From positions 1 to 64,000 of the forward strand of contig JBFLWQ010000006.1 in the NCBI GenBank assembly GCA_040757775.1: a DNA stretch of 64,000 nt, in the 5' to 3' direction. Numbering within the stretch: position 1 is the stretch's first letter; each line of letters opens with the position of its first letter. Source of the stretch: Thermodesulfobacteriota bacterium. Its GTDB lineage: Bacteria; Desulfobacterota; UBA8473. The translations under genes were made by a program, and so were the position numbers. Of the stretch, positions 15,960 to 25,794 are shown piece by piece. Under the pieces are notes generated by a model. That model made no database searches. It was not told the origin of the DNA and worked only from the letters and a program-made list of their open reading frames with translations.

Positions 15960-18173
15960 TCAGCCTATAATAGGTTCCATCTTTAGCGCCGGATGATCTT
16001 TCTCCTTTAAGAACGGCATAATTTCATCCTCGGTGATACCCACCGTCTCGTCAGCTATCCTATCGATCAAGTCTGGGCATCCCAATTCCTTTCCCCGCCT
16101 TAATAATCCTTCTCTGAGTTCCTCTTTTAGCCCTTTGGGCATCCAGACCATCCGCAGCAGCCCGCCGTCTCCAGAAATGAACTTCCGCTGGCAAATATTG
16201 TATTTGCTGTGTCCTACGAACCCTGGTGAGGATGCCCCGCCCCCCATAACTCCGGCGAGAGTCGTAAATTTCATCCCCGACGGGGTCTCTCCAGTGTAGT
16301 CCCTACCCACTGTCATAATCCCGTTACATCCGGAAAGCACAGCTGCGATACATTCACAGCATCCGCAGGTAGTCATAGGGTCGTGGACAAGACTATAGAA
16401 ATTATAATGGGTTACATTCTGCCGTGATGCCTTATAGACAAAATCATTTACACCCTTCCACTGTCCTAATTTCGGATCGATACATTCTCCCTTTTCTACC
16501 GGCTGGTTTGGGCCGGTGGGGTTGATCTCGTAAGAAGCCTTGCAGTCCATCCAGTTATAAGCGCCGCAGAGACCTGTCCTCTCCGGGCTTACCATGCATA
16601 CATGGTTGGGAGCAAAAGACTGGCACAGAGTGCAAGAATAGTAGGTCTCCACACCTTCATCCGTCATCTGTTCTACCCTGGCATCGCGTTTCTTGTAATT
16701 TTCCCTGGCAGTAGCGGTCAGCTTGTCCACATCATCTTTCTTAGTATAAAGAGTGACCTGCACCTTATCCAGAATGGCGCCAAAATCCTGGTGTAGTTTG
16801 GCATGGAGGATTACCCCGATGTCCCTGAGGGTAAACCCTTTGTTCACAGCCTGTTCACCAACCCTGATCCATGCGATATCCCGCTGTCCAATGTGCATAA
16901 CACCCTGGGCATAATTGATAAGGTGATGTATCTGCCTTTCAAGGATGGGCTCAAAGTCTTCCTGCATCTGACGTCCTGCAACCTGGACAAAGATACCAAG
17001 GGGGAGTCTGTCGCCTTTTTTTATATCTTTAATATCAGGTCCTATTACTTCTATCTGGCCGTCTTCAATCTCCTTCATATCTGCCATACTGCAGAGCTCA
17101 ACCGCCTGGGTTTTTCCACCACCCATCTCCAGGTAAAGATCGTCTTTTCTTACCCGCTCCCCTTCGAATGCCGGACCATATGCCAACGGGATATCCACAC
17201 TAGCCACGGTTACCTTAAGCCCCCGAATCTCTATAGACTTTTGGGGCATTTCCCTGTGAGGAACATTAGCAACCACATGTTCGTACGTGCAGACTCCGGT
17301 AGGCAGAATTTCGGGTATGTCGGTATCGGCAATGGTGGGGAACCCCCAGTTGACACAACCGGCAGCATTGGCCGCCCATTCGGCATTCACCTCACCCAAT
17401 GCATTGACAAAAGCAAAGATTCTGTCCTTATTATAGAGAAGCACCCTCTTATAATCCCCTGGTTTGATCCCCCCAAATGCCATAGCCGCACGGTTGGCAA
17501 AACCTAGGGCAAACACCGCAGCGGAGATATCAGGTCCAAAGGGAACCAGACGGGTATTCCAGCCAATCTGTACCCCGGCTTCCAGAAGCTGCTCTGAAAA
17601 AGTGGTGCCATTTTGGTTGGCACACATGAAAACATAGAGGTTCTTTTTCTGGTATTCTTCCGCAATCCACTTGGCCGTCTCAGGATCAGGAGCAGCTCCG
17701 ACGATAGCCGCAAAACCCGGGGCGGTTCCATCCACAAATTCAACTCCTCGTTTACGGAAGACTGTATCTTCAGCGGCTCCAAGCCAGATTTTTCCCGAGG
17801 TCTCATCAACATCCTCACTGACCAGATAGAAACCAGGGTCTTCCAGATAACGAATAGCCTCTACCACCTCCTCTGCAAAAAGGGCAGCCATACCGGCGTC
17901 TAACAGAGGTCCCAAGTAGGGCAGGTGGTACATATTCTTCACATGAGCCGGCAGAAGTTTTCTGGCTACTTCCATAGGTTTTTGGGCATCCCCCAAGGTT
18001 TTTACCGGAATTCCAAGGATAGAATAGATAATAGGAAGATAATAAGCCGTATTGGGGAATTCAATCTTCTTATCCGGCCCGTGTTTTTCCAGTGCCTTTT
18101 TGAGAGTCCCCTCAGCTTTGGAAACGATATTGTATGCGCCTTGAATGGCGGCAAAAGCAACTAACTTGGACAT
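15960..18173 (-). CDS. acsB: Acetyl-CoA synthase (CODH/ACS beta subunit)
   Basis: 737 aa, full-length bacterial type. A-cluster ligands are all present with the spacing of the Moorella enzyme: Cys514, Cys517, Cys526, Cys536 for the [4Fe-4S] part, and Cys603 and Cys605 in CGC for the distal Ni. The N-terminal CODH-contact domain (residues 1-310) is present, unlike the shorter archaeal CdhC. It joins CO, methyl-CFeSP and CoA into acetyl-CoA, or cleaves acetyl-CoA. It is preceded by cooS 42 nt upstream, with which it forms the tunnel complex. Confidence 0.97.
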   Translation of the reverse strand: MSKLVAFAAIQGAYNIVSKAEGTLKKALEKHGPDKKIEFPNTAYYLPIIYSILGIPVKTLGDAQKPMEVARKLLPAHVKNMYHLPYLGPLLDAGMAALFAEEVVEAIRYLEDPGFYLVSEDVDETSGKIWLGAAEDTVFRKRGVEFVDGTAPGFAAIVGAAPDPETAKWIAEEYQKKNLYVFMCANQNGTTFSEQLLEAGVQIGWNTRLVPFGPDISAAVFALGFANRAAMAFGGIKPGDYKRVLLYNKDRIFAFVNALGEVNAEWAANAAGCVNWGFPTIADTDIPEILPTGVCTYEHVVANVPHREMPQKSIEIRGLKVTVASVDIPLAYGPAFEGERVRKDDLYLEMGGGKTQAVELCSMADMKEIEDGQIEVIGPDIKDIKKGDRLPLGIFVQVAGRQMQEDFEPILERQIHHLINYAQGVMHIGQRDIAWIRVGEQAVNKGFTLRDIGVILHAKLHQDFGAILDKVQVTLYTKKDDVDKLTATARENYKKRDARVEQMTDEGVETYYSCTLCQSFAPNHVCMVSPERTGLCGAYNWMDCKASYEINPTGPNQPVEKGECIDPKLGQWKGVNDFVYKASRQNVTHYNFYSLVHDPMTTCGCCECIAAVLSGCNGIMTVGRDYTGETPSGMKFTTLAGVMGGGASSPGFVGHSKYNICQRKFISGDGGLLRMVWMPKGLKEELREGLLRRGKELGCPDLIDRIADETVGITEDEIMPFLKEKDHPALKMEPIIG

Positions 18174-18215
18174 TGAGAAAAATCCTCCTTTCTTAAGAGG
18201 TCATTATAGTAAAGA

Positions 18216-20258
18216 TTAAGCTGCCTCCAGCTTCTGCCGGTCAGCCATATCCATGAGCACCCGCTCCCTAGCCTTATCAATACCCAGAGCCTTACGTTTG
18301 GCGTCTATATGGGCAATCATCTTGCGGGCCATTTCATAAGGGTCTTCGACCAGGTCCCATTTGCCGCCAAAGACCTTTTCCATCCCATTAAACAGGTAGT
18401 CCTTGAAAACTGGAGACCCTTCAACCTGGAGGTTGACCCCAAAGAGAGTATAGACCCCAGAAGCAACAAAGTATTGCCCGATAGAGATGGCTTTTTCACT
18501 CATCCATTCCGGGGCACATCCGGCGGCGGGGAGATCACTGATATCGTTTCCAAGCCCCCCGGCTTTAACCACTTCAGTAGCAGCCATTAGTATACGGCTA
18601 TTGTCCACGCAGGATCCCATATGTAAGACAGGGGGTAATCCCACAGTCTCACATACTTCAGCCAGGCCAGGCCCACAATAGACCTTGGCCGCTTCCGGGG
18701 TCAGGAGCCCGGCCTTCCCGCAGGCCATGGCGTTACAGCCCGTGGTCAGGACTATGACATCGTTTTTCAAAAGTTCCTTGACAACAATCAAATGAGCACT
18801 GTCATGCATGGTACGGGCATTGTTGCATCCCACCACGCCCCCAATCCCGCGTATACGGCCGTTAATAATATTATCATTCAATGGAACATAAGAGCCGCGG
18901 AATGTCCCGCCCAGATGGTAATTAATAGCCTCATAACTGAATCCGACTACCATCTTTTCTTTTTCCTTGGGAATCAGGACTTCTGCCTTACGGTTTGGAA
19001 AGTTATCGATTGCGGTTTTGACGATCCGTTTAGCATCTTCAAGGGCATGGTGTTCGTCAAATTGAATATGGATTGTATCTCCGGAAGCAATCTTGCACCG
19101 GGTATTGGTGGTTATCAGCTTGGTATGATAGCATTGAGCAATATTAGCCAGATTTTCCATGATGCACTGAACATCAACCACCATGGCATCCACGGCTCCT
19201 GTAATCAATGCCAGCTCCTGCTGAAGGTAGTTTCCGGCAATGGGCATACCGTGGCGGACCAGAATTTCGTTGGCAGTACAGCACATGCCTGCCAGAACAA
19301 TTCCTTTAGCCCCTTTGGTAGCTGCATACTGTAGCATCTCAGGGTCCTGAGATGCTACAACAATCATTTCTGAAAGAAGGGGCTCATGGCCATGGACAAT
19401 GATATTCACATGATCCTTTTTCAAAACCCCCAGGTTAATTTCCCCGTGAATCGGAAAGGGGGTACCAAACAGCACATCCTGCATGTCAGTAGCCATCATG
19501 GACCCTGCCCAGCCATCAGCCAATGCCGCCCGGGAGCCCTGTTTCATCAGGTTTTCATAATCCTGATCCACCCCCATGTGGGTCCGGTGCATGATCTCGA
19601 CAATCTCCCGGTCAATACCCCGAGGGATAACATCCAATTTTTTCCAGAGTTCATAACGGGTTTTGGGGGCGCGTTTGGCATAATAGATCTCGCCTTCCTG
19701 CTTACCCCACTCACCCAGTGCCTTTTCGCCTACTTCAACAGCTATATCATAAACATCCCGGTCTTTCTCTTCGCCGTCCACCACTACAGTGCTAGATACC
19801 CCAAAGTCTCCGGCTATTTCTTTGAGCTTGTTCTCGTCTTTTATTTTATAATCCTCTGACTCTTTACGGGCCGCGGCTAAAAAGACCTCGGCCACTCCTC
19901 TGCCGTGATCAGAGTGGGCAGCTGCCCCGGCAGCAATCATACGGACAAAATTACGGGCAGCAATAGTTTCTGGAGTAGCCCCGCAGAGTCCCATCCGGGT
20001 ATCCTTTCCTTCCAAATCCTTCTTGGTTAAAGGAAGACGGCAGGGACCCTGGGCACACATCTTACAACAGGTTCCCTGAATACCAATATTGCAGGGTTTC
20101 ATGGTTTCAGCCCGATCAAAGATTGTTTCCACTCCATCCTGTTGAGCCTTATGTAGCATCTGGATGGTGGCAGAATCTACACTCTTTTCTTCGGGTTTGA
20201 TCTTCTTTTTTTCTTTTTCTACAACCTTCAAGGTTTCTTTGGCTTCTTCTGATGCCAT
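18216..20258 (-). CDS. cooS: Carbon monoxide dehydrogenase catalytic subunit
   Basis: 680 aa Ni-Fe-S CODH of the AcsA/CooS type. Cys56, Cys64/65, Cys68 and Cys73 (PCNIGIQGTCCKMCAQGPCR) supply the B- and D-cluster ligands. Later motifs such as GMCCTANEIL, DVQCIMENLA, TTGCNAMACGKAG and GSCVDNSR supply the C-cluster region. It interconverts CO2 and CO. The first 30 residues are an unusually charged Lys/Glu leader. Placement between acsD and acsB marks it as the CODH of the ACS complex. Confidence 0.96.
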   Translation of the reverse strand: MASEEAKETLKVVEKEKKKIKPEEKSVDSATIQMLHKAQQDGVETIFDRAETMKPCNIGIQGTCCKMCAQGPCRLPLTKKDLEGKDTRMGLCGATPETIAARNFVRMIAAGAAAHSDHGRGVAEVFLAAARKESEDYKIKDENKLKEIAGDFGVSSTVVVDGEEKDRDVYDIAVEVGEKALGEWGKQEGEIYYAKRAPKTRYELWKKLDVIPRGIDREIVEIMHRTHMGVDQDYENLMKQGSRAALADGWAGSMMATDMQDVLFGTPFPIHGEINLGVLKKDHVNIIVHGHEPLLSEMIVVASQDPEMLQYAATKGAKGIVLAGMCCTANEILVRHGMPIAGNYLQQELALITGAVDAMVVDVQCIMENLANIAQCYHTKLITTNTRCKIASGDTIHIQFDEHHALEDAKRIVKTAIDNFPNRKAEVLIPKEKEKMVVGFSYEAINYHLGGTFRGSYVPLNDNIINGRIRGIGGVVGCNNARTMHDSAHLIVVKELLKNDVIVLTTGCNAMACGKAGLLTPEAAKVYCGPGLAEVCETVGLPPVLHMGSCVDNSRILMAATEVVKAGGLGNDISDLPAAGCAPEWMSEKAISIGQYFVASGVYTLFGVNLQVEGSPVFKDYLFNGMEKVFGGKWDLVEDPYEMARKMIAHIDAKRKALGIDKARERVLMDMADRQKLEAA

Positions 20259-20311
20259 TTCTCTTGCCTCCTTCTTTAACAGCCCTGAGGCTGCTTTCCC
20301 TTAAAGCATAA

Positions 20312-21895
20312 TTAGCTCCTTCTATTAACCCGATTAACCTGGGCTAACAATTTATCCACTGGAGAAAGTTGAACCTCTGCTACTTTCAAGACTCGGGGAC
20401 CTTCCACACGTGCTTCTTGCGATTTTTCCCTCTCTGCCTTTTCTTTCGCCCTGGATTGTTTCAATGCCTCTTCTTCATCTCTAACCTTAGCTTTGGCATC
20501 CTCTTTAGCTTTTTTCTCGGCTTCTTCCTTTGCCCTGGCGTCTGCTTTTGCCTTCTCTTCGGCATCGGCTATGGCTCTGGCTTCTGCTTCAGCCTTGGAT
20601 TTTGCCTCTTCTTCAGTCTTTTTCTTTGCTTCTTCTTCAGCCCTTGCCTTTGCCTCTACCTCTGCCCTGGCTTTTGCTTCAGCATCAGCTTCCGCCCTGG
20701 CCTTCGCTTCTTCCTCAACTTTGGGTTTAGCTTTTTCTTCAGCCTTGATATCTACTGACTTTGGTTTTTCCTCCACCTTCTTCTTTTCCGCTACCTTTTC
20801 CTTTGGAGGTACTTTTTGGGCATCTTCTTTCTTTTCCTCTTTAGGCTCTGCCTTGACTTCTATTTTTATTATCTTTGGAAAGTCACCTTCCGGCTTAATA
20901 TTTATGGCATTTAGTTTCCCGGTAATTTTGCCAGAACTCATTGCCATATCACCGGTCATCATCAGATTCATAAACTCTTTCACCCACTTAACACTCTCTG
21001 GATGTCTCAATACGAGAATATCCGAACCGGCCATGAGATAAGAAACAGCGCCTACACACTCCAGCATTACCCCCCTTTTTGCCGGATCGCCCAGAGTAGG
21101 TGCCTCTTCAAGGCTCAGTTTGACCTCTTTACACTTCCAGATTTCATTACCCAGATTGTTTATTATGGGACTCTGCAACTTCTCATCTTCCTGGGTCAGA
21201 GCAGCCATCCGAATCCTTTCCATAACCGAATAGGAATATTCCAGCCCGTATCCCAATCCCCCTGTGGTGGGATCTATAATAATCTTTTCCGGACTCACTC
21301 CCAGGTTGTCGAGAAGTACATTTAGCTGCTTGGCCAGATTTATGTCTATAGGAGAAGAAGAAATAACTGATTGGTGAAACCCCAGGGCGCTGGCGCCTAT
21401 CTGCTTATGGGTAGCCTCTTCTACCGGCCCCAAAAGCAAATTCTTTCCCTGGTTATCTTCAGCAACCTTCTTTAAAACTTCGACATCCTTTTCCTTGTCG
21501 CCACATCCCCAGACTATCACCGGGACGTCCACCGCTTCACATACCTTTTTTACCGTGGCAGAAGCTTCTCCAGGCCCCTTGTTCAACCCATTTGGGTCGG
21601 TACTTTTTAGCTGCACTATAACCATATCAGCACCGTATTCCTCTACACACTTCTTTGCCCATGCTGCCGGATCTTTTAATACGTCTTTGAAGGGCTCAAT
21701 AACAGCCTTAGGCCATTCCTCAGGCTCCATGTCCCAGATTTCCATGGCAATCCTGGGAGGATTGGGCATCTCCCCCTCAAATAGATAGAATGGATAGGAG
21801 GTTTCTCCGCCTACGGTTACTGTTCTTTTCCCGGCACCCAGAGTTACCTCTTTTATCTTTCCTGTATAATGTGATTTTGTAATTTCAAAGGCCAT
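20312..21895 (-). CDS. acsD: Corrinoid/iron-sulfur protein small subunit with long charged tail
   Basis: 527 aa. Residues 1-345 are a normal AcsD TIM barrel (FYLFEGEMPNPPRIAMEIWD; VIVWGCGDKEKDVEVLKKV; IIIDPTTGGLGYGLEYSYSV). Residues 350-527 are extra: a Lys/Pro/Glu linker (350-395), about 95 residues of imperfect Ala/Glu/Lys heptads of the AEAKARAE / EEEAKKKTEE kind, then a short conserved-looking end (VLKVAEVQLSPVDKLLAQVN). Family members usually stop near 310-350. The reading frame is uninterrupted. The tail probably forms a long single helix or coiled coil and may tether the mobile corrinoid protein to the complex; this is inference. Confidence 0.95.
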   Translation of the reverse strand: MAFEITKSHYTGKIKEVTLGAGKRTVTVGGETSYPFYLFEGEMPNPPRIAMEIWDMEPEEWPKAVIEPFKDVLKDPAAWAKKCVEEYGADMVIVQLKSTDPNGLNKGPGEASATVKKVCEAVDVPVIVWGCGDKEKDVEVLKKVAEDNQGKNLLLGPVEEATHKQIGASALGFHQSVISSSPIDINLAKQLNVLLDNLGVSPEKIIIDPTTGGLGYGLEYSYSVMERIRMAALTQEDEKLQSPIINNLGNEIWKCKEVKLSLEEAPTLGDPAKRGVMLECVGAVSYLMAGSDILVLRHPESVKWVKEFMNLMMTGDMAMSSGKITGKLNAINIKPEGDFPKIIKIEVKAEPKEEKKEDAQKVPPKEKVAEKKKVEEKPKSVDIKAEEKAKPKVEEEAKARAEADAEAKARAEVEAKARAEEEAKKKTEEEAKSKAEAEARAIADAEEKAKADARAKEEAEKKAKEDAKAKVRDEEEALKQSRAKEKAEREKSQEARVEGPRVLKVAEVQLSPVDKLLAQVNRVNRRS

Positions 21896-21942
21896 TAATT
21901 CTCTACCTCCCTCTACAGATTAATAAATAAGAAAGATATCCT

Positions 21943-22830
21943 TTAAACTAACCCTGCATGAACTTTAGCAGATTTTACCGTATTCATCATCAACATAGTG
22001 ATCGTCATTGGGCCAACCCCTCCTGGCACAGGCGTAATAGCACTTGCCTTTTCCTTAACAGCTTCGAAGTCTACATCTCCACAAAGGATCGCCTTTCCTG
22101 ATTCTGATTTTCCAATACGGTTCACACCCACATCGATAACAACGGCACCCTTTTTTACCATATCTGCTGTTATCGCTTTAGGTTTTCCTGCTGCAACTAT
22201 AAGAATATCGGCCCTCCTGGTATGAGATGCCATATCTTTAGTTCCTGTATGACATATTGTTACTGTTGCATTCGCACCTTTTTGCTTTTGCAAAAGAATA
22301 TTGGTCACAGGTTTGCCAACAATGTTGCTCCGGCCTACAACCACCACCTCTGCCCCACTGGTTTCAACACCACTCCTGATTAACAACTGTTGAACTCCAG
22401 AAGGGGTACAGGGCAGGTAATCCGCCTCACCTATCATCAATTTCCCAAGGTTGACCGGGTGGAAGGCATCCACGTCCTTCTTCGGATCTATAGCATAGAG
22501 CACTTTCGTTTCATTAATATGTTTAGGCAGCGGCAACTGTACCAGTATGCCATGAATTTTGGGATCCTTATTATATTTGTCAATCAACCCCAGTAAAGAT
22601 TCCTCTGTGATATTATCAGCCTGATTGTCCTGTAACGAATAAAATCCTAACTCCTTTGCGGTCTTCTGTTTACCGGTCACGTAACTTACTGATGCAGGAT
22701 TTTCTCCTACCAGAATGGTGACCAACCCTGGAATCACATTGTGTTTCTCTTTCAGTTCAGTCACTTCCTTCTTCAGTTCCTCCCTGATCTGTCCTGCCAC
22801 CTCTGTTCCACTAATGATCTTTGCTGCCAT
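21943..22830 (-). CDS. folD: Methylene-THF dehydrogenase / methenyl-THF cyclohydrolase
   Basis: 295 aa from ATG 22830 (GGGAGGGG 4-5 nt upstream; the frame opens at 22872). Motifs: VGENPASVSYVTGKQKTA with the catalytic Tyr/Lys region, GILVQLPLPKHI, PCTPSGVQQLL, VVGRSNIVGKPV (NAD(P) site) and the C-terminal PVPGGVGPMTITMLMMNT. It catalyses the two middle steps of the methyl branch, methenyl-THF to methylene-THF and back. It sits between cooC and acsD. Confidence 0.96.
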   Translation of the reverse strand: MAAKIISGTEVAGQIREELKKEVTELKEKHNVIPGLVTILVGENPASVSYVTGKQKTAKELGFYSLQDNQADNITEESLLGLIDKYNKDPKIHGILVQLPLPKHINETKVLYAIDPKKDVDAFHPVNLGKLMIGEADYLPCTPSGVQQLLIRSGVETSGAEVVVVGRSNIVGKPVTNILLQKQKGANATVTICHTGTKDMASHTRRADILIVAAGKPKAITADMVKKGAVVIDVGVNRIGKSESGKAILCGDVDFEAVKEKASAITPVPGGVGPMTITMLMMNTVKSAKVHAGLV

Positions 22831-22896
22831 TTTCCCCTCCCAAGGTTGATGGCTTCGTAAAAAATCCATCAAGGTTAATTATTTTACCCAAACAAC

Positions 22897-23652
22897 CTAA
22901 TTAATGATTTCGTCCAGAATTTTGTTAACTGCAATTACTGCAATAGATTCATCAGGCAAATCCATCAAAGGTTTTAAAGATATATCATAATCATAGATCA
23001 GTCTATCCATGGGGATACCGTAAAAAGAATTGAACCCCTGTTTCTCCATCTCAGTCTCAATAATAGGTTCCATCTCCCCCTGGATTCTGTTTATTATAAA
23101 GTAAGTGTCTTTTATTGATAACTCAAGTTCTTTGATAAGTTCCCTGATTCTCCCTGCTGTCCTGATACCTTTTGGCGTAGGATCTGAGACAATCAGCAAT
23201 GCATCGATTCTCTGCAAAATGCGCCTGCTCAAATGTTCCATCCCAGCTTCATTGTCTATTACCACAAAAGGATAGTTTTTACCAAGAATATCCAGGAACC
23301 TCCTGAGCATGTTATTTACAGGACAGTAACACCCAGGGCCTTCACCCCTCCCCATGGTTATAACATCCACCCCTTCTCCTTCTATCAATCCCTCGTTGAG
23401 TTTTAATTCCAGAAAGGTCTCTTTTGTCATTCCGGGTGGTATATTGGAGATCTCAGAGGAAAAATCTTCCCTCACAGCGCCAACTGTCTTCCCCTGCTTG
23501 AATCCTATTGTCTCCGCCAGATTTACATTAGAATCTGCATCAACAGCAAGTATGGGAACTTTACCCCTTCTTTTAAGGGCACGAATCATTAAGCCTGTTA
23601 TTGTTGTTTTGCCTATCCCTCCTTTTCCTGCCACTGCTATTACAAAACTCAA
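22897..23652 (-). CDS. cooC: CooC-type nickel-insertion ATPase
   Basis: 251 aa MinD-like ATPase with deviant P-loop GKGGIGKTT (9-17) and the Cys108-x-Cys110 pair (GCYCPVNN) by which CooC/AcsF proteins bind Ni. It matures the C-cluster of CODH and possibly the A-cluster of ACS. Located directly after fhs, within the array of its clients. Confidence 0.92.
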   Translation of the reverse strand: MSFVIAVAGKGGIGKTTITGLMIRALKRRGKVPILAVDADSNVNLAETIGFKQGKTVGAVREDFSSEISNIPPGMTKETFLELKLNEGLIEGEGVDVITMGRGEGPGCYCPVNNMLRRFLDILGKNYPFVVIDNEAGMEHLSRRILQRIDALLIVSDPTPKGIRTAGRIRELIKELELSIKDTYFIINRIQGEMEPIIETEMEKQGFNSFYGIPMDRLIYDYDISLKPLMDLPDESIAVIAVNKILDEIIN

Positions 23653-23678
23653 AAAAGTCCCCTCTCTATCAGCAAATA

Positions 23679-25442
23679 CTAGAAAAGTCCTTTCACCTTA
23701 CCGGTATCGACATCCACATCTACCCTTCTGAAAGCAGGGTTAGAGCTTGTTCCTGGCATAAGGCTAATGGTTCCTGCACAAGGGCAGAGGAACTTCGCAC
23801 CGGAATATATCAAAACGTCACGAACAGGCAGAGTCCATCCTTTGGGAACACCTTTAATAGTCGGATCATGCGTAAGGCTCAGATGGGTCTTTACCATCAT
23901 TGTAGCATAATCTGCATATTTAGGATCACCTTCCAGCATTTTGGCCTTTGCCTCAGCCTCCGGACTCCATGACACACCGTCAGCCCCATAAACCTCCTTG
24001 GCAATCAGGGCAACTCGGTCTCGCAGCTTCATCTCCAGTGGATAGAGAAATTTGAATTGGTTTTCTTCTTTGCATGCATCCATCACAGTATCAGCCAGTT
24101 CTAGAGCACCTTCTCCACCCATTTCCCAATGCCTGGATTCAGCACAACGTGCCCCGGCTGCCTCGGCTGCCTTTTTTACAATTGCAACCTCGGCATCAGT
24201 GTCGGTATAGAAACGGTTGATACAGACTACTGGATTAATACCAGACTTACGGATAGTGTTAATATGGTGAACCATATTCTCACATCCCTTTTCTACCAGC
24301 GTCAGATTCTCTTTTGTATACTCATCGGGAAGTGCCTTGCCGGCGACAACCTTTGGGCCTCCACCGTGCATCTTGAGGGCACGGATAGTAGCGGTCAAGA
24401 CGGAAACATGGGGTTTCAAGCCACTGAACCGACATTTCACGTTCCAGAATTTCTCAAACCCGATATCGGCTGCAAAGCCACTCTCTGTCACATGGTAGTC
24501 GAAGAGTTTCAATCCAACGCGGTCAGCGATGATGGAAGACTGGCCTACCGCAATGTTGGCAAATGGCCCGGCATGAACCATACAGGGCTGATATTCGGCA
24601 GTACACATAAGGGTTGGATTGATTGTGTTGCGCATGAAGGCGGTCATCGCTCCTCCCACCTCCAGGTCCCCGGTTGTAACTGGATTGCCGTTCTTATCAA
24701 ATGCCACGGTTATCTCATCAAGACGCTTCCTCAAATCTGCCAGGTCTCTGATAACAGCAAGAATAGCCATGCATTCGGAACCCACGGCTATACCGAACCT
24801 GGACTGCATGGTAAACCCATCCATGCGACCACCAAGACCGATAACTATATTCCTTAATGACTGGGCACAAAGGTCCATAATCCATCCCATCTCCACCCGG
24901 GTGGGATCGATACTGAGACGCCGCATTCCGGTAAGCCTCTGGAGTTGTTCGTCATTGTAATTCCGCTCGTGCTGCATTCGAGCGGTCAATGCCACCATGG
25001 CAAGGTTGTGGGCGTTCATGATATCGTTAATATCCCCTGTCAGTCCCAGTGAGAACTCGGTCATAGGGATGAGGAGGGCATTACCTCCACCGGCTGCGGT
25101 TCCCTTAACGTTCATGGTTGGACCGCCTGATGGTTGCCTGATACAGCCGCCTACGTTTACACCACGTTTCCCAAGTCCTTCGATCAGTCCCATTGAGGTG
25201 GTGCTTTTGCCCTCACCCAAGGGAGTGGGTGTAATAGCGGTAACCTCGATGTATTTCCCATCTGGTCTATCTTTCAAACGTTTAATGATTTTCAGAAAAT
25301 CTAATTTTGCCAGTCTGCCCATAGGAAGCATCTCATCTCTTTCAAGCCCCAGTTTTTCTCTCCACTCATCGGGCATTGGCATGTTTTTCTCTGCTGCTTC
25401 GGAAATCTGCCAGTCTGCCATCTTCACCGCATCGTATGCCAT
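23679..25442 (-). CDS. fhs: Formate-tetrahydrofolate ligase
   Basis: 587 aa. P-loop [13 protein letters not shown] (70-82), substrate-region [19 protein letters not shown], and the C-terminal [16 protein letters not shown] are diagnostic. It makes formyl-THF from formate and ATP, or regains ATP in the oxidative direction. It is the first gene of the 15-gene array; GGAGG lies 7-11 nt before ATG 25442. A promoter with an overlapping palindromic operator lies about 150 nt upstream. Confidence 0.97.
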   Translation of the reverse strand: MAYDAVKMADWQISEAAEKNMPMPDEWREKLGLERDEMLPMGRLAKLDFLKIIKRLKDRPDGKYIEVTAITPTPLGEGKSTTSMGLIEGLGKRGVNVGGCIRQPSGGPTMNVKGTAAGGGNALLIPMTEFSLGLTGDINDIMNAHNLAMVALTARMQHERNYNDEQLQRLTGMRRLSIDPTRVEMGWIMDLCAQSLRNIVIGLGGRMDGFTMQSRFGIAVGSECMAILAVIRDLADLRKRLDEITVAFDKNGNPVTTGDLEVGGAMTAFMRNTINPTLMCTAEYQPCMVHAGPFANIAVGQSSIIADRVGLKLFDYHVTESGFAADIGFEKFWNVKCRFSGLKPHVSVLTATIRALKMHGGGPKVVAGKALPDEYTKENLTLVEKGCENMVHHINTIRKSGINPVVCINRFYTDTDAEVAIVKKAAEAAGARCAESRHWEMGGEGALELADTVMDACKEENQFKFLYPLEMKLRDRVALIAKEVYGADGVSWSPEAEAKAKMLEGDPKYADYATMMVKTHLSLTHDPTIKGVPKGWTLPVRDVLIYSGAKFLCPCAGTISLMPGTSSNPAFRRVDVDVDTGKVKGLF

Positions 25443-25570
25443 TAATCACATCCTCCTTTTACTATAATTGGATACCCTTATAACAATAATTAAAGTATTG
25501 TTTTTTTATTTTTATATGATTAGTAAGACATGGAAGGTAAATCAAATATTTAATAGACCTCAAAGATCAG

Positions 25571-25590
25571 GTGAGTGAGCGCTCATTCAC
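25571..25590. promoter_or_regulatory. Palindromic operator, FadR(TetR)-like
   Basis: 20-bp palindrome with one mismatch: GTGAGTGAGC followed by GCTCATTCAC. The core TGAGTGA-GCGC-TCATTCA fits the TGAATGA-N4-TCATTCA pattern of Bacillus FadR and similar acyl-CoA-responsive TetR repressors. It lies at about +3 to +22 of the minus-strand fhs promoter, a position where binding would block transcription. The cognate regulator is not in the window. Confidence 0.65.
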
Positions 25591-25599
25591 GTCTGGCGA

Positions 25600-25628
25600 A
25601 GATTACCATAGGGTTATCATAATGTCAA
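25600..25628 (-). promoter_or_regulatory. Sigma-70 promoter of the fhs-acs-hdr-met array
   Basis: Minus strand: TTGACA (25623-25628), 17-nt spacer, TAATCT (25600-25605). The -35 is perfect and the -10 is weak. The operator begins about 10 nt downstream. Confidence 0.6.
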
Positions 25629-25671
25629 GAATTTTTCCGAAAAAAAATACCTTCTATATGGGTTTTTGCAC

Positions 25672-25700
25672 TTGACAATCTGGGGTTAATATCCTTAATA
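25672..25700 (+). promoter_or_regulatory. Sigma-70 promoter of lysC-cimA
   Basis: TTGACA (25672-25677), 17-18-nt spacer, then TTAATA/TAATAT (25695-25701). It diverges from the fhs promoter; the lysC ATG is 94 nt downstream. The leader contains a short palindrome (GGGGTCTGACCCC, near 25758). Confidence 0.55.
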
Positions 25701-25794
25701 TCAAGTCCAAGCCAGCTGCAAAGTCCCAAAGTTGATGGACTCCTAAAAAGTCAGTGGGGTCTGACCCCAAATCCAATGGAAAGAGGAAAGACGG

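Noticed and set aside
20369-21041. Long open frames opposite the acsD tail (Leu/Phe/Ser-rich)
   Set aside because: They are antisense mirrors of the Ala/Glu/Lys codon repeats of acsD, with no start signals or family resemblance.
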